Notes: generated by a model from the sequence alone, not told the origin. Numbered from the stretch's first letter, positions 27,129-38,728 are shown. The stretch is 64,000 bases of DNA from Ideonella sp. WA131b (GCA_023657425.1 JAGTJW010000001.1:1860001-1924000); one strand, 5' to 3'. Program-made: numbers and translations.

Positions 27129-27193
27129 CCAACAAGCAGTTGCCAAACGTTCTGTTGGAAGGCGCGTCAACCATTTGGACGCGCCTTTTTTTT
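27129..27193 (+). ncRNA. Candidate small RNA of about 65 nt with two hairpins, upstream of lepA
   Basis: Two adjacent perfect stems follow a TACAAT -10 box. Stem 1 is CTTCCAACA (27126-27134) with TGTTGGAAG (27153-27161) around an 18-base loop. Stem 2 is GGCGCGTC (27161-27168) with GACGCGCC (27178-27185), followed by eight T residues. A start near 27129 would place the 5' end at the foot of stem 1. The compact size, the intrinsic terminator and lack of coding capacity fit an independent small RNA rather than a leader, because lepA begins 105 bases after the T-run. Family and targets are unknown; short two-hairpin RNAs are known in betaproteobacteria, but I could not compare them. Confidence 0.6.
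27161..27193 (+). terminator. Intrinsic terminator of the small RNA candidate
   Basis: Perfect 8-bp G+C-rich stem with a 9-base loop, directly followed by T8. This is one of only two clear Rho-independent terminators I found in the window. Confidence 0.85.
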
Positions 27194-27298
27194 GGCTTGG
27201 CTTCGGCACGGCGCATCGCGCCTTCACATCGCTGCGCGATGGGAGCCTACGCCGAAGCGGCTGCGCCGCTTTCAGCACGATGAAGCGCGCCCCATCCC

Positions 27299-29107
27299 AT
27301 GAACCAAATCCGCAACTTCTCCATCATTGCCCACATCGACCACGGCAAGAGCACGCTGGCAGACCGACTCATCCAGCGCTGCGGGGGGCTCAGCGATCGC
27401 GAGATGGAAGCGCAGGTGCTGGACTCGATGGACATCGAGCGCGAGCGCGGCATCACCATCAAGGCGCAGACGGCGGCGCTGCAGTACACGGCGCGCGACG
27501 GCCGGGTCTACAACCTCAACCTCATCGACACCCCCGGGCATGTGGACTTCTCCTACGAGGTCAGCCGCTCGCTGAGTGCCTGCGAGGGCGCGCTGCTGGT
27601 GGTGGATGCCAGCCAGGGCGTGGAGGCGCAGACGGTGGCCAACTGCTACACGGCGCTGGATCTCGGCGTCGAGGTCGTGCCCGTGCTCAACAAGATGGAC
27701 CTGCCGCAGGCCGACCCCGAGAACGCCCGCTCGGAGATCGAGGACGTCATCGGCATCGACGCCGAGCACGCCATCCCCTGCAGCGCCAAGACGGGCATGG
27801 GCATCGACGACATCCTCGAAGCCGTGATCGCCCGCATGCCGGCGCCGCGTGGCCAGCCCGACGGCCCGCCGCGGGCCATGATCATCGACGCCTGGTTCGA
27901 CAACTACGTCGGCGTCGTCATGCTGGTGCGCGTGGTCGACGGCAAGCTGGGCAAGGGCGAGCGCATCCGGCTGATGGCCACCAACGCCGTCTACGGCATC
28001 GAGCACCTGGGCGTGTTCACCCCCAAGAGCGTGCCGCGCGACGAGTTGCGCGCGGGCGAGGTGGGCTTCGTGATCTGCGGCATCAAGGAGTTGGCCGCCG
28101 CCAAGGTGGGCGACACCCTCACGCTGGAGAAGAAGCTCACCAACAACGCCGGCCCGGCCACCGAGCCGCTGCCGGGCTTCAAGGAGATCCAGCCGCAGGT
28201 CTTTGCCGGGCTCTACCCCACCGAGGCCAGCGAGTACGACCAGCTGCGCGACGCGCTGGAAAAGCTCAAGCTCAACGACTCCAGCCTGCGCTACGAGCCC
28301 GAGGTGAGCCAGGCGCTGGGTTTCGGCTTCCGCTGCGGCTTTCTCGGGCTGCTGCACATGGAGATCGTGCAGGAGCGGCTGGAGCGCGAGTTCGACCAGG
28401 ACCTCGTGACCACCGCGCCCAGCGTGGTCTACGAGGTCGAGCTGAACGACGGCACGGTGCTGAAGGTCGAGAACCCGAGCAAGATGCCGGATCTCGGCCG
28501 CATCCGCGAAATCCGCGAGCCCATCGTCACCGTGCACCTGTACATGCCGCAGGACTGCGTGGGCCCGGTCATGACGCTGGCCAACCAGAAGCGCGGCGTG
28601 CAGCTGAACATGGCCTACCACGGCAAGCAGGTGATGCTCACCTACGAGCTGCCGCTGGCCGAGATCGTGCTGGACTTCTTCGACAAGCTCAAGAGCGTGA
28701 GCCGCGGCTATGCCAGCATGGACTACGAGTTCAAGGAGTACCGCGCCGCCGACGTGGTGAAGGTCGACATCATGATCAACGGCCAGCGCGTGGACCCGCT
28801 GGCCATGATCGTGCACCGCACGCAGAGCCAGTACCGCGGCCGCGCCGTGGCCGCCAAGATGCGCGAGCAGATCCCGCGCCAGATGTACGACGTGGCCATC
28901 CAGGCCGCCATCGGCGCGAACATCATCGCCCGCGAGGACATCAAGGCGCTGCGCAAGAACGTGCTGGCAAAATGCTACGGAGGCGACATCACGCGCAAGA
29001 AGAAGCTGCTCGAGAAGCAGAAGGCCGGCAAGAAGCGCATGAAGCAGATCGGTTCGGTGGAAGTGCCGCAGGAGGCCTTCCTCGCCATCCTGCAGGTCGA
29101 TGATTGA
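27299..29107 (+). CDS. lepA: Elongation factor 4 (LepA)
   Basis: 602-aa ribosome-associated GTPase, implicated in back-translocation and initiation. The G domain shows [11 protein letters not shown] (G1, about residue 12), ERGITIKAQ (G2), DTPGHVDF (G3) and NKMDLPQAD (G4). The C-terminal LepA-specific region [13 protein letters not shown] ([20 protein letters not shown]) and the basic end [19 protein letters not shown] are present. It begins the long operon that runs to nagZ. Confidence 0.97.
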   Translation: MNQIRNFSIIAHIDHGKSTLADRLIQRCGGLSDREMEAQVLDSMDIERERGITIKAQTAALQYTARDGRVYNLNLIDTPGHVDFSYEVSRSLSACEGALLVVDASQGVEAQTVANCYTALDLGVEVVPVLNKMDLPQADPENARSEIEDVIGIDAEHAIPCSAKTGMGIDDILEAVIARMPAPRGQPDGPPRAMIIDAWFDNYVGVVMLVRVVDGKLGKGERIRLMATNAVYGIEHLGVFTPKSVPRDELRAGEVGFVICGIKELAAAKVGDTLTLEKKLTNNAGPATEPLPGFKEIQPQVFAGLYPTEASEYDQLRDALEKLKLNDSSLRYEPEVSQALGFGFRCGFLGLLHMEIVQERLEREFDQDLVTTAPSVVYEVELNDGTVLKVENPSKMPDLGRIREIREPIVTVHLYMPQDCVGPVMTLANQKRGVQLNMAYHGKQVMLTYELPLAEIVLDFFDKLKSVSRGYASMDYEFKEYRAADVVKVDIMINGQRVDPLAMIVHRTQSQYRGRAVAAKMREQIPRQMYDVAIQAAIGANIIAREDIKALRKNVLAKCYGGDITRKKKLLEKQKAGKKRMKQIGSVEVPQEAFLAILQVDD

Positions 29108-29132
29108 GCCCGCGCCCCCAAGCACCCACCGC

Positions 29133-30101
29133 ATGAGCACACTCACCGCTGCGCTGTATGGCGCCCTCGTCGCCTACCTGGGCGGCTGGTTCCTCGGCTT
29201 CTGGACGGGCAACTTCTCGCTGCTGCTGTTTGTGCTGACGCTGGTCACGCTGGCCTACTGGTTGGCCGAGCGCGTGCACTTCAAGCCGGCGCGCGTGGCC
29301 GCTGCCGAGGCGCTGGAACGCAACGAAGCCGCCCGCCGCGCCGACCTGGCCCGCAAGGGCATCGACAAGGTCGACGGCAACGTGGCCGCCGCCAAGGAGA
29401 CGCTGCTGATGCAGCCCTGGTGGCTGGACTGGACGGCCGGGCTGTTTCCGGTGATCCTGATCGTTTTCCTGCTGCGCAGCTTTCTCTTCGAGCCCTTCAA
29501 GATCCCGTCGGGCTCGATGATCCCCACCTTGCTGGTGGGCGACCTGATCCTGGTGAACAAGTTCCACTATGGCGTGCGGCTGCCGGTGATCAACACCAAG
29601 ATCATCGAGAACAACGCCGTGCAGCGTGGCGACGTGATGGTGTTCCGCTACCCGGTGGACCCGCGCCAGGACTACATCAAGCGTGTCGTGGGCCTGCCCG
29701 GCGACACCATCACCTGGGCCAACCAGAAGCTCAGCCTCAACGGGCAGCCGGTGCCCACCACGGCGCAGGGCGAGTTCTACGAGGCCGACTCGCGCCGCTA
29801 TGAGCCGCAGTTCTCCGAGAAGCTGGGCGAGGTCGAGCACCGCATCCTGGTGGACCCTCGCCGCCAGTCGTGGTTCGGGCCCGATCCCAAGACCTTCCCG
29901 TTTGCCGACCAGTGCCGCTACACGGCCGAGGGCGTGAGCTGCCAGGTGCCCCCAGGGCACTACTTCCTGATGGGCGACAACCGCGACAACTCGCAGGACT
30001 CCCGCTACTGGGGGTTCGTGCCCGACAAGAACATCGTCGGCCGCGCGTTCTTCGTCTGGATGAACTTCGGCAACCTGGGCCGCATCGGTCCGTTCCAGTG
30101 A
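29133..30101 (+). CDS. lepB: Signal peptidase I
   Basis: Inner-membrane serine/lysine protease that removes Sec signal peptides. It has N-terminal transmembrane segments at about residues 4-23, 28-43 and 104-118. Nucleophile Ser128 lies in IPSGSMIPTL and general base Lys183 in DYIKRVVGLPGD. Box E is GDNRDNSQDSRYWG. I use the Met at 29133 (322 aa); an alternative ATG at 29100 overlaps lepA by eight bases and adds eleven polar residues, so coupling to lepA is possible. Confidence 0.95.
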   Translation: MSTLTAALYGALVAYLGGWFLGFWTGNFSLLLFVLTLVTLAYWLAERVHFKPARVAAAEALERNEAARRADLARKGIDKVDGNVAAAKETLLMQPWWLDWTAGLFPVILIVFLLRSFLFEPFKIPSGSMIPTLLVGDLILVNKFHYGVRLPVINTKIIENNAVQRGDVMVFRYPVDPRQDYIKRVVGLPGDTITWANQKLSLNGQPVPTTAQGEFYEADSRRYEPQFSEKLGEVEHRILVDPRRQSWFGPDPKTFPFADQCRYTAEGVSCQVPPGHYFLMGDNRDNSQDSRYWGFVPDKNIVGRAFFVWMNFGNLGRIGPFQ

Positions 30102-30119
30102 GCGCCTGAGGGCCGTTCC

Positions 30120-30509
30120 ATGACCCGACCCGCACCGTCCCATGACGGCCGACGCGCCCGGCAGCGGGGCCTCACCTTGTTCGGCCTGCTGTTCTGGGCG
30201 CTGGTCGTCGGCTTCGTGGGCTACCTGCTGGTGCGCGTGGTGCCCACGGCCAACGAGTACCTGACGATCCAGCGCGCGGTCGACAAGATCGCGGCTGGAC
30301 AGCCCGCCACCGTGGCCGAGGCGCGCGCCGCCTTCGACCGCCAGAAGGACATCGAGTACGCCATCACCGCCATCAGCGGCAAGGATCTCGTGGTGACCAA
30401 GGAGAACGACCGCGTCGTGCTGGCCTTCGCTTACGACAAGGAGATCTCGGTGCTGGGGCCTTTGCACATCCTCATCAAGTACGAGGGCCGCTCCAAGCCC
30501 GGCCCCTGA
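30120..30509 (+). CDS. DUF4845 membrane protein
   Basis: 129-aa protein with one transmembrane helix (about residues 18-40, LTLFGLLFWALVVGFVGYLL) that begins like a type IV pilin N-terminus (RQRGLTLFGLL) but lacks a standard prepilin site. The rest is a small periplasmic domain. It is the conserved gene between lepB and rnc in betaproteobacteria and gammaproteobacteria. Its function is unknown; a role in envelope secretion is inferred from location only. Confidence 0.85.
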   Translation: MTRPAPSHDGRRARQRGLTLFGLLFWALVVGFVGYLLVRVVPTANEYLTIQRAVDKIAAGQPATVAEARAAFDRQKDIEYAITAISGKDLVVTKENDRVVLAFAYDKEISVLGPLHILIKYEGRSKPGP

Positions 30510-30523
30510 GGAGCCCGCGCCCC

Positions 30524-31231
30524 GTGGCCACCGACGCCCGCCCGAGCCTGCCGCTGGAGTTGCTCCAGCGCCGCCTGGGCCACCGTTTCGCCAACCCGGC
30601 GCTGCTGCAGCGTGCGCTCACGCACCGCAGCTTTGGCGCCGAACACAACGAACGGCTGGAGTTCCTGGGCGACACCGTGCTGGCGCTGGCCGTTTCGGAG
30701 CTGCTGTACGAGCGCTTCTCGGGCAGCGACGAGGGCGACCTCACGCGCGTGCGCGCCCACCTCGTGCGCGAGGACAGCCTGCACAAGGCGGCACTGGCGC
30801 TGGGCCTGCCCGAGCTGCTGCGGCTGTCCGAGGGCGAGGCCCGCGGCGGCGGCGCGCAGCGCCCCTCGATCCTGGCTGACGCGCTGGAGGCGCTGATCGG
30901 CGCCGTGTTCCAAGACGGCGGCTACACCAAGGCGCGGGCGCTGGTGCAGGGCCTGTTCGGCGAGGTCATCCAGGCCACCGAGGCCGAGAGCTGGCGCAAG
31001 GACGCCAAGACCGAGTTGCAGGAGTGGCTGCAGGCGCGGCGCATCGCCGTGCCCGGCTACCGCATCGTGGCCACGCGCGGCCAGGCGCACGCGCAGACCT
31101 TCGAGGTCGAGTGCGCCGTGCCGGCGCTGGAGCGCCGCGCCACCGGGCAGGGGCGCTCGCGCCGCGCCGCCGAGCAGGAGGCCGCCCGCCGCCTGCTCGC
31201 CGAACTCAAGGCCCAGAACGGCAGCGCATGA
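30524..31231 (+). CDS. rnc: Ribonuclease III
   Basis: 235-aa endonuclease specific for double-stranded RNA, processing rRNA and mRNAs. The RNase III signature [20 protein letters not shown] lies near residues 43-62, with catalytic Asp and Glu in place ([15 protein letters not shown]). A dsRNA-binding domain occupies the last 75 residues. It has a GTG start with GAGGAG about 9 bases upstream. The stop overlaps the era ATG. Confidence 0.96.
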   Translation: MATDARPSLPLELLQRRLGHRFANPALLQRALTHRSFGAEHNERLEFLGDTVLALAVSELLYERFSGSDEGDLTRVRAHLVREDSLHKAALALGLPELLRLSEGEARGGGAQRPSILADALEALIGAVFQDGGYTKARALVQGLFGEVIQATEAESWRKDAKTELQEWLQARRIAVPGYRIVATRGQAHAQTFEVECAVPALERRATGQGRSRRAAEQEAARRLLAELKAQNGSA

Positions 31232-32172
31232 AGCCCGCCAACCCCGCCCCGCCAGCGCCAGGCGGCCCCAGGCGTTGCGGCCTGGTGGCCATCGTCGGCC
31301 GCCCCAATGTCGGCAAGAGCACGCTGCTCAACGCGCTGGTGGGGCAGAAGGTCAGCATCACGTCCGAAAAGGCGCAGACCACCCGCCACCGCATCACCGG
31401 CATCCGCACGCAGGGGGCGACGCAATTTGTCTTCGTCGACACGCCCGGCTTCCAGACCCGCCACGGCCAGGCCCTCAACCGCACGCTCAACCGCACGGTG
31501 CTGGCCACACTGGCCGACGTCGACGCAGTGCTGTTCGTCTGCGAGGCCGGGCGCTTCAGCCTGGCCGACGCGCACGTGCTGGCGCTGCTGCAAGGCGATG
31601 GCATGGGCGGCAAGCCGGTGCTGCTGGTGGCCAACAAGCTGGACGCGCTGGCGCGCCGGCAGGACGTGCTGCCCTGGCTCAGGGGCATGCAGGAGCGCCA
31701 CGCCTTTGCCGAGTTCGTGCCGATGAGCGCGCGCCGGCCCGGCGACGTGGAGCGCCTGCTCGAGATCGTCGCCCCGCACCTGCCCGAGCAGGACTGGCTG
31801 CACGAGGAAGACGCGCTCACCGACCGCAGCGAACGCTTCATGGCCGGCGAGATGATCCGCGAGAAGCTCTTCCGGCTGACCGGCGACGAGCTGCCGTACA
31901 CGAGCACGGTCGTGATGGAGCAGTTCGAGGAAGACGATCCCGACGCCGAGCCGCGGCGCATCCGCCTGGCCGCCACCATCGTGGTGGAGCGCGACGCGCA
32001 CAAGGCCATGGTCATCGGCGAGGGCGGCGAGCGCATCAAGCGCATCGGCAGCGAGGCGCGGCAGGAGCTGGAGCGCCTGTGGGGCGCGCGGGTGTTCCTG
32101 GAGCTGTGGGTCAAGGTGCGCTCGGGCTGGGCCGACGACGAGGCCCACCTGCGGAGCTATGGCTACGAGTAG
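31228..32172 (+). CDS. era: GTPase Era
   Basis: 314-aa essential GTPase for 30S subunit assembly. It has G1 GRPNVGKST at residues 24-32, G3 DTPGF and G4 NKLD. The C-terminal KH domain ([18 protein letters not shown]) binds 16S rRNA. The start overlaps the rnc stop (ATGA) and the end overlaps recO by 14 bases. Confidence 0.96.
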   Translation: MKPANPAPPAPGGPRRCGLVAIVGRPNVGKSTLLNALVGQKVSITSEKAQTTRHRITGIRTQGATQFVFVDTPGFQTRHGQALNRTLNRTVLATLADVDAVLFVCEAGRFSLADAHVLALLQGDGMGGKPVLLVANKLDALARRQDVLPWLRGMQERHAFAEFVPMSARRPGDVERLLEIVAPHLPEQDWLHEEDALTDRSERFMAGEMIREKLFRLTGDELPYTSTVVMEQFEEDDPDAEPRRIRLAATIVVERDAHKAMVIGEGGERIKRIGSEARQELERLWGARVFLELWVKVRSGWADDEAHLRSYGYE

Positions 32173-32980
32173 AGCGCCGCGGCGCGCGCCGGTGCCGCAG
32201 CCGGCCTACGTGCTGCAGCGCCACGACTGGAGCGAGAGCAGCCTGATCGTCGAGCTGTTCACGCGCGGGCTGGGCCGTGTCGTCACGGTGGCGCGCGGCG
32301 CCAAGAAGCCCACCTCGAACTACCGTGCGCTGCTGCTGCCCTTTCAGCCGGTGGCGGTGGTGCTGGGCGCGCCGCCCAAGGCCGCCGCCGAGGGCCACGA
32401 CCTGCTGCCCCTGCGCAGCGCCGAGTGGGCGGGCGATGGTTGGCCCGGCCGGGCCGGCGGCCAGCCGCTGGTGCGCGGCGCGGCCCTCTTCAGCGCCTTC
32501 TACCTGAACGAGCTGCTGCTCAAGGGGCTGGCCCGGCAGGATCCGCACGAGGCGCTGTTCGACGATTACGCGGCAGCGCTGGACGCCCTGGCTGCGGGGC
32601 CAGCGGCCGAGGGCGCGCGCGACGAGGCCGCCGTGCTGCGCGCCTTCGAGCTGAGCCTGCTGCGCGAGACCGGGCTGCTGCCCGATCTCTCGCTGGCCAC
32701 GCTCAGCGCCCAGCCGCTGGCCGAGGACGGCCACTACACGCTCGACGCCACGCACGGCCTGGTGCCCGCGCCCGACGGCGCCACCGGCGCGCGCTGGACG
32801 GCGCTGGAGGCCGCGCTCGGCGCGGGCCGGGCGCGCTTCGAGGCGCTGCACGCCGCCTGCCGCGGCGCCGCGACGGCCTTGCGCAGGCCGCTGCAGGGCC
32901 TGCTTCACTATCATCTCGGCCACACGCCGATGCGCACGCGCGAGGTCCTGCGGGGCGTGCAGAAGCTCATCCAGCCATGA
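32159..32980 (+). CDS. recO: DNA repair protein RecO
   Basis: 273-aa RecFOR-pathway protein that anneals SSB-coated DNA and helps load RecA. The N-terminal OB fold ([19 protein letters not shown]) and the helical middle part ([30 protein letters not shown]) are typical. The zinc-finger Cys residues of some RecO proteins are not seen, which is usual in proteobacteria. It starts within era. Confidence 0.94.
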   Translation: MATSRAPRRAPVPQPAYVLQRHDWSESSLIVELFTRGLGRVVTVARGAKKPTSNYRALLLPFQPVAVVLGAPPKAAAEGHDLLPLRSAEWAGDGWPGRAGGQPLVRGAALFSAFYLNELLLKGLARQDPHEALFDDYAAALDALAAGPAAEGARDEAAVLRAFELSLLRETGLLPDLSLATLSAQPLAEDGHYTLDATHGLVPAPDGATGARWTALEAALGAGRARFEALHAACRGAATALRRPLQGLLHYHLGHTPMRTREVLRGVQKLIQP

Positions 32981-33780
32981 ACCCGCTCGTCCTCGACCCG
33001 GCCGCACCGCGGCACGCCGGCACGGCGCTGTCGGTCAACGTCAACAAGGTCGCGCTGCTGCGCAACACGCGCCACCTGGGCATTCCCAGCGTGCTGCGCG
33101 CTGCCACGCTGTGCCTGCAGGCCGGCGCCGACGGCATCACCGTGCACCCGCGGCCCGACGAGCGCCACATCCGCGCCCACGATGTGCATGAGCTTGCCGA
33201 GCTGATGCAGGCCTGGCCGCAGGCCGAGTTCAACATCGAGGGCAACCCGTTCCACAACCTGATGGACTTCATCCGCACGCTGAAGCCGCACCAGGCCACC
33301 TTCGTGCCCGACGGCGAAGGCCAGTTCACCAGCGACCACGGCTGGAACCTCGCCGCCGACGGTGCGCGCGTGCAGCCGCTCATCGACGAGTGCCACGCCT
33401 TGGGCGTGCGCGTGAGCCTGTTCATGGACGCCGAGGCCGAGGGCATGGCCCTGGCCCGCGCCGTGGGGGCCGACCGCGTGGAGCTCTACACCGAGCCTTA
33501 TGCCGCGGCCGCCGCCGAGCCCGGCAGGCCGCGGCAGGCCGGGCAGCTGGCGCGCTTTGGCGCCGCCGCCCGCAGCGCGCACGCGGCGGGCCTGGGTGTG
33601 AACGCCGGCCACGACCTGAACCTTCTCAACCTCACCGACTTCCTGCGCGCCGTGCCCGGCGTGGCCGAGGTGTCGATCGGCCATGCGCTGGTGGCCGATG
33701 CACTGGAGCTGGGCCTGCCCGAGACCGTGCGCGCCTACCGCCGCGCCATCGCCGCGGCGCAGGCGGGGGCAGGGCGGTGA
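32977..33780 (+). CDS. pdxJ: Pyridoxine 5'-phosphate synthase
   Basis: 267-aa TIM-barrel enzyme for the last step of the DXP-dependent vitamin B6 pathway. It shows [14 protein letters not shown] at the start of the barrel, [22 protein letters not shown], and [13 protein letters not shown] near the end. A ten-residue N-terminal extension is present. ATGA overlap with recO and GTGA overlap with acpS place it in the operon, the same pdxJ-acpS pairing as in E. coli. Confidence 0.96.
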   Translation: MNPLVLDPAAPRHAGTALSVNVNKVALLRNTRHLGIPSVLRAATLCLQAGADGITVHPRPDERHIRAHDVHELAELMQAWPQAEFNIEGNPFHNLMDFIRTLKPHQATFVPDGEGQFTSDHGWNLAADGARVQPLIDECHALGVRVSLFMDAEAEGMALARAVGADRVELYTEPYAAAAAEPGRPRQAGQLARFGAAARSAHAAGLGVNAGHDLNLLNLTDFLRAVPGVAEVSIGHALVADALELGLPETVRAYRRAIAAAQAGAGR

Positions 33781-34193
33781 TCGTCGGCGTCGGCACCGAC
33801 GTCTGCGACGTCCGCCGCATCGAGGCCACGCTGGCGCGGCGCGGCGAGCGCTTCGCCGAGCGTGTGCTGGGCCCGAACGAGCAACAGGTGTTCGCCGCGC
33901 GCCGCGCGCGGGTGCAGACCCGTGGCGTGCGCTACCTGGCCACGCGCTTCTCGGCCAAGGAGGCCTTCTCCAAGGCCATCGGGCTGGGCATCACGAGCCC
34001 GATGCGCTGGCGCGACTGCCAGATCCTCAACCACCCCGGCGGCCAGCCCTACATCCGGCTCGACGGCGAACTCGCGCGCTGGTTCGCCGCGCGCGGCTGG
34101 GTGGCCCATGTGAGCCTGACCGACGAATCCGACTACGCGGCGAGCTTTGTCGTCGTCGAAACCGCCCCAGCTCCTCCATCCGCTGCACCATGA
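33777..34193 (+). CDS. acpS: Holo-[acyl-carrier-protein] synthase
   Basis: 138-aa phosphopantetheinyl transferase that activates AcpP (encoded 13 kb to the left). It starts with GTG overlapping the pdxJ stop. Motifs are [13 protein letters not shown] (Mg-binding Asp) and [13 protein letters not shown] (catalytic Glu and Lys). Length is normal. Confidence 0.96.
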   Translation: MIVGVGTDVCDVRRIEATLARRGERFAERVLGPNEQQVFAARRARVQTRGVRYLATRFSAKEAFSKAIGLGITSPMRWRDCQILNHPGGQPYIRLDGELARWFAARGWVAHVSLTDESDYAASFVVVETAPAPPSAAP

Positions 34194-35260
34194 CCCCCGA
34201 ACAAGCCCCTGTCGTGCTCGACATCGCCGGCACCACGCTGGGCAAGGACGACCGCCGCCGCCTGCGCCACCCGCTCACCGGCGGCTTGATCCTCTTCGCG
34301 CGCAACTGGGAGAGCCGCGCGCAGCTCACCACGCTGTGCGCCCAGATCAAGGCCGAGCGGCCCGACGTGCTGATCTGCGTCGACCACGAAGGTGGCCGCG
34401 TGCAGCGCTTCCGCACCGACGGCTTCACGCACCTGCCGCCCATGCGCGCCTTGGGCGAGCTGTGGATGAAGGACGCGAACTCGGCGATGGTGGCGCAGGA
34501 CGCCGCCAGCGCCTGCGGCCATGTGCTGGCCGCCGAGCTGCGCGCCTGCGGCGTCGACCTCAGCTTCGCGCCTGTGCTCGACCTGGACTTCGGTGCCAGC
34601 ACCGTCATCGGCGACCGCGCCTTCCACCGCGACGCGCGCGTGGCCACGATGCTGGCCAAGGCCGTGGCCCACGGCATGCTGCGCGCGGGCATGGCGCACT
34701 GCGGCAAGCACTTCCCCGGCCACGGTTACGTCAAGGCCGACAGCCACCTGGCCGTGCCGGTGGACCAGCGCAGCCTCAAGGCCATCCTCGCCGACGACGC
34801 CGCGCCCTACGGCTGGCTCAGCAGCACACTGACCGCCGTGATGCCGGCGCACGTGGTCTACCCCAAGGTCGACGCGCGCCCGGCCGGCTTCTCGCCGCGC
34901 TGGCTGCAGGAGGTGCTGCGCGGGCAACTGGGCTTTACCGGTGCCATCTTCTCCGACGACCTCAGCATGGAGGGCGCGCGCCACCTCGACGGCGGCACGC
35001 TCACGCATGCCGAGGCCGCGGTGGAGGCGTTGAACGCCGGCTGCGACCTGGTGCTGCTGTGCAACCAGAGCGCCGACGGCGGCGCCGCGGTGGATGCGCT
35101 GCTGGGCGGCCTGCTGCAGGCCGCCGAGGCCGGCCGCTGGCGCCCCGACCCCGACGCCGAGCAGCGCCGCAGCGCGCTGCTGCCCGCCAGCCCGCCGCTG
35201 CCCTGGGACGAGCTCATGCACGACGCGGCCTACCAGCGATCGCTCGAACGCCTGCCCTGA
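34190..35260 (+). CDS. nagZ: Beta-N-acetylhexosaminidase NagZ
   Basis: 356-aa family GH3 enzyme of cytoplasmic peptidoglycan recycling that cuts GlcNAc from anhydro-muropeptides. It shows [12 protein letters not shown], the catalytic loop [14 protein letters not shown] (His/Asp dyad), and the nucleophile region [14 protein letters not shown] overlap with acpS. It is the last intact gene of the operon, followed by a regulator remnant. Confidence 0.95.
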   Translation: MTPEQAPVVLDIAGTTLGKDDRRRLRHPLTGGLILFARNWESRAQLTTLCAQIKAERPDVLICVDHEGGRVQRFRTDGFTHLPPMRALGELWMKDANSAMVAQDAASACGHVLAAELRACGVDLSFAPVLDLDFGASTVIGDRAFHRDARVATMLAKAVAHGMLRAGMAHCGKHFPGHGYVKADSHLAVPVDQRSLKAILADDAAPYGWLSSTLTAVMPAHVVYPKVDARPAGFSPRWLQEVLRGQLGFTGAIFSDDLSMEGARHLDGGTLTHAEAAVEALNAGCDLVLLCNQSADGGAAVDALLGGLLQAAEAGRWRPDPDAEQRRSALLPASPPLPWDELMHDAAYQRSLERLP

Positions 35261-35279
35261 GGCAGGGGCCTGCCGCACC

Positions 35280-35494
35280 ATGACCGAGCCCGCCCGCAAG
35301 CGCGTGCAGATGGCCGACATCGCGCGGCTGGCCGGCGTGTCGGTGTCCACCGTGTCGCGCGCGCTGGCCGGCAACCCGCAGATCAACGCCGACACGCGCG
35401 AGCGGGTCAGCCAGCTCGCGCGTTCGCTCAACTACACCATCAACGTCGGCGCGTGAACCTGAAGGCCGGCCGCGCCCAGATCGACGCCGACTGA
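35280..35494 (+). pseudogene. LacI-family regulator remnant (HTH only, frameshifted)
   Basis: ATG 35280 opens 58 codons that form a complete LacI-type DNA-binding domain ([45 protein letters not shown]), then TGA at 35454. One lost base before this stop restores the expected continuation NLKAGR...DAD up to TGA 35494. The ligand-binding domain (about 270 residues) is missing. The remnant ends against the convergent hydrolase gene. It could still make a free DNA-binding peptide, but I treat it as a pseudogene. Confidence 0.75.
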
Positions 35495-35523
35495 AAAGCC
35501 GTCAGCGGACCCGGAACGGCCGC

Positions 35524-36465
35524 TCATCCCGCCGGCATCGACCCCGGCCCGCCCAGGGCCGCCACCCAGTCCTCGACCGCCCGCCGCACCTCGGCCGGGC
35601 GCTCGGTGAAGGGCCAGTGGTGGCAGTGGATGGTCTCGATGCGCACCCGCGGCCCGGCCAGCGCGGCGCGCATCTCCGGGCCGTCGGCGAAGGTGGCGCC
35701 GCTGGACAACAAGGCCAGCACCGGCTGCGGCAGCCCGGCCGGCCGCGGCACGGGCGAGAACATCTCCACCATGTCCTGCAGGTACACCGCCAGCGGCACG
35801 TGGCGCAGGTCGGCGCGTGTGCTGCTGTAGTGCGCGATGAAGGCGGCCTCCGCCGCGGGGTCGGGGTCGGCCAGGGCGACACGGGCCTGCTGGTCGAGGG
35901 CGCGCAGATCCAGCGGCGGCAGCGTGCGCCGGTGCAGGCCCAGGGCGTTGGCGGTGCGCACCAGCGCGGCGGCCACGCGCAGCAGCGGGGCGGAGCGGGC
36001 GATGCGCGCCGAGCGCCCGTGCAGGGCCTGGCGGAACACGGGGTCGACCAGCAACAGGCTGGCCACGCGCAACGGGTGCCGCTGCGCCAGCTGCAGCGCC
36101 ACCTGCGCGCCCAGGCTGTGGCCCAGCACGTGGGCCTGCGGCAGGCCCTCGGCGTCGAGCACGGCGGCGAGGTCGTCGCACCAGGTGGCGGTGTCCAGCC
36201 GCGTGCGCGTGAGCGAGCCGCCGTGGCCGCGCAGGTCCACGCGCAGCAGCCGATGGCGATGGCGCAGCCGGGTGTGCTCGCAGAACTCCTCGAAGCGGCT
36301 GGCGTTGCTGGCCAGGCCGTGCAGCAGCAGCAGCGGCGTGCCTGGGCCGGCGCCGCCTTCGGCCGGTGCATGACGGTGCCAGCGCAGCCGCACGCCGTCG
36401 GGGCGCGTGAGCGAGCGCGGCTGCCCCGCGGTCGCTGAGTCGATCGGGGTGTTCGTCAAGCTCAT
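35524..36465 (-). CDS. Alpha/beta-fold hydrolase
   Basis: 313-aa serine hydrolase. The oxyanion motif LLLLHGLASNASRF lies near residue 47. The nucleophile is in VLGHSLGAQVAL, and the catalytic His is in the C-terminal IHCHHWPFTERPAEV. Substrate is unknown; candidates are esters or similar small molecules. The start is taken at ATG 36465, since the upstream in-frame region overlaps the cupin gene and has no family likeness. Confidence 0.85.
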   Translation of the reverse strand: MSLTNTPIDSATAGQPRSLTRPDGVRLRWHRHAPAEGGAGPGTPLLLLHGLASNASRFEEFCEHTRLRHRHRLLRVDLRGHGGSLTRTRLDTATWCDDLAAVLDAEGLPQAHVLGHSLGAQVALQLAQRHPLRVASLLLVDPVFRQALHGRSARIARSAPLLRVAAALVRTANALGLHRRTLPPLDLRALDQQARVALADPDPAAEAAFIAHYSSTRADLRHVPLAVYLQDMVEMFSPVPRPAGLPQPVLALLSSGATFADGPEMRAALAGPRVRIETIHCHHWPFTERPAEVRRAVEDWVAALGGPGSMPAG

Positions 36466-36572
36466 GCCGCAAGGCTCAGGCAGCCGTGGCACCGGCCGGT
36501 GGCCGGCCCGCCGTGCGCCGGACGGCGTGTCTGGCGGCCCGACGCGGGGCTGGATTTCTGCCGCCCACGCTC

Positions 36573-37127
36573 CTAGCGTGACTCGCCGCGCCGCCGCGTC
36601 GGCTGCATGTCCAGCAGCCGCGGCCGATGGCCCTCGCCGTGGCCGTAATCGGTGGCCTCGAACAGGCCGATGCGCTGCAGGCTGCGCACCATCACTTTGT
36701 GGCTGTCGGGGTAGGTGCAGACCTCGTGGCCGTCGTTGAGCCCGGCGCCGAGGAACACCAGGTCCTCGTCGAAGGGGTTGGCGATCTGATGGGCGATGCC
36801 GGTACCGGCCGGGCACGAGATGCAGTCGCCAGGGCCGATCTCGAGCACCTCGTCGCCATAGCGGAACAGGCCCCGGCCCGCGAGCACATAGAACACCTCG
36901 TCCTCGCGCGCATGGGCGTGGAAGGGGCAGCCCGAGCGGCCGGGCGGCACGCGCGACAGGCTCATGCCCAACCGCGGGCGCAGACGCTTCTCCTGCTCGC
37001 CCAGGGCATCGAGCGCGGGAGTGAGCCGCTTGAAGGCGCTGCCCCAGTGGGCCTCGTCCATCTCCACGATCTCGGGCACCTCGGACTGGTTGACGACGAG
37101 GGGCGGGCGGGCACGGGCGTTGTCCAT
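36573..37127 (-). CDS. Cupin-domain protein
   Basis: 184-aa protein with one cupin barrel. CPFHAHAREDEVFYVL carries the metal-binding HxHx(4)E-like motif and is followed by GRGLFRYGDEVLEIGPGD. The second His lies in GIAHQIANP. Function unknown; proteins like this are often dioxygenases, isomerases or small-ligand sensors. ATG 37127 is preferred over GTG 37142; GATACT lies six bases before it and no ribosome site is present. Confidence 0.82.
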   Translation of the reverse strand: MDNARARPPLVVNQSEVPEIVEMDEAHWGSAFKRLTPALDALGEQEKRLRPRLGMSLSRVPPGRSGCPFHAHAREDEVFYVLAGRGLFRYGDEVLEIGPGDCISCPAGTGIAHQIANPFDEDLVFLGAGLNDGHEVCTYPDSHKVMVRSLQRIGLFEATDYGHGEGHRPRLLDMQPTRRRGESR

Positions 37128-37139
37128 GGCCGCAGTATC
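37128..37139 (-). promoter_or_regulatory. Candidate leaderless promoter, cupin gene
   Basis: Minus strand GATACT (37139-37134), then GCGGCC, then ATG. Six-base spacing and no Shine-Dalgarno. Confidence 0.4.
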
Positions 37140-37161
37140 CACGGGCCAGTGCGGCCGGAAA

Positions 37162-38612
<1,451 letters not shown>

Positions 38613-38624
38613 GGCGCCATTGTC
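38613..38624 (-). promoter_or_regulatory. Candidate leaderless promoter, dbpA
   Basis: Minus strand GACAAT (38624-38619), then GGCGCC, then ATG 38612. Six-base spacing and no Shine-Dalgarno. Confidence 0.4.
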
Positions 38625-38728
38625 GGTGGGGCTGCGCGGGCCGCTCGCGTGCCGCCGCAAGCCCGGCCCAGTGGGCGCCGGCAAGGGCAAAGGCAGGTGT
38701 CGCGCGGACTCCGAGAACGCCCCGTCGA

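Noticed and set aside
26955..27302. 115-codon ORF in the mucD-lepA gap
   Set aside because: It runs through the small RNA and its terminator, has no family likeness, and its composition does not look coding.
27187..27302. Extended lepA start at 27112 or similar upstream ATG
   Set aside because: The LepA N-terminus [19 protein letters not shown] begins at 27299; the upstream frame passes through the terminator.
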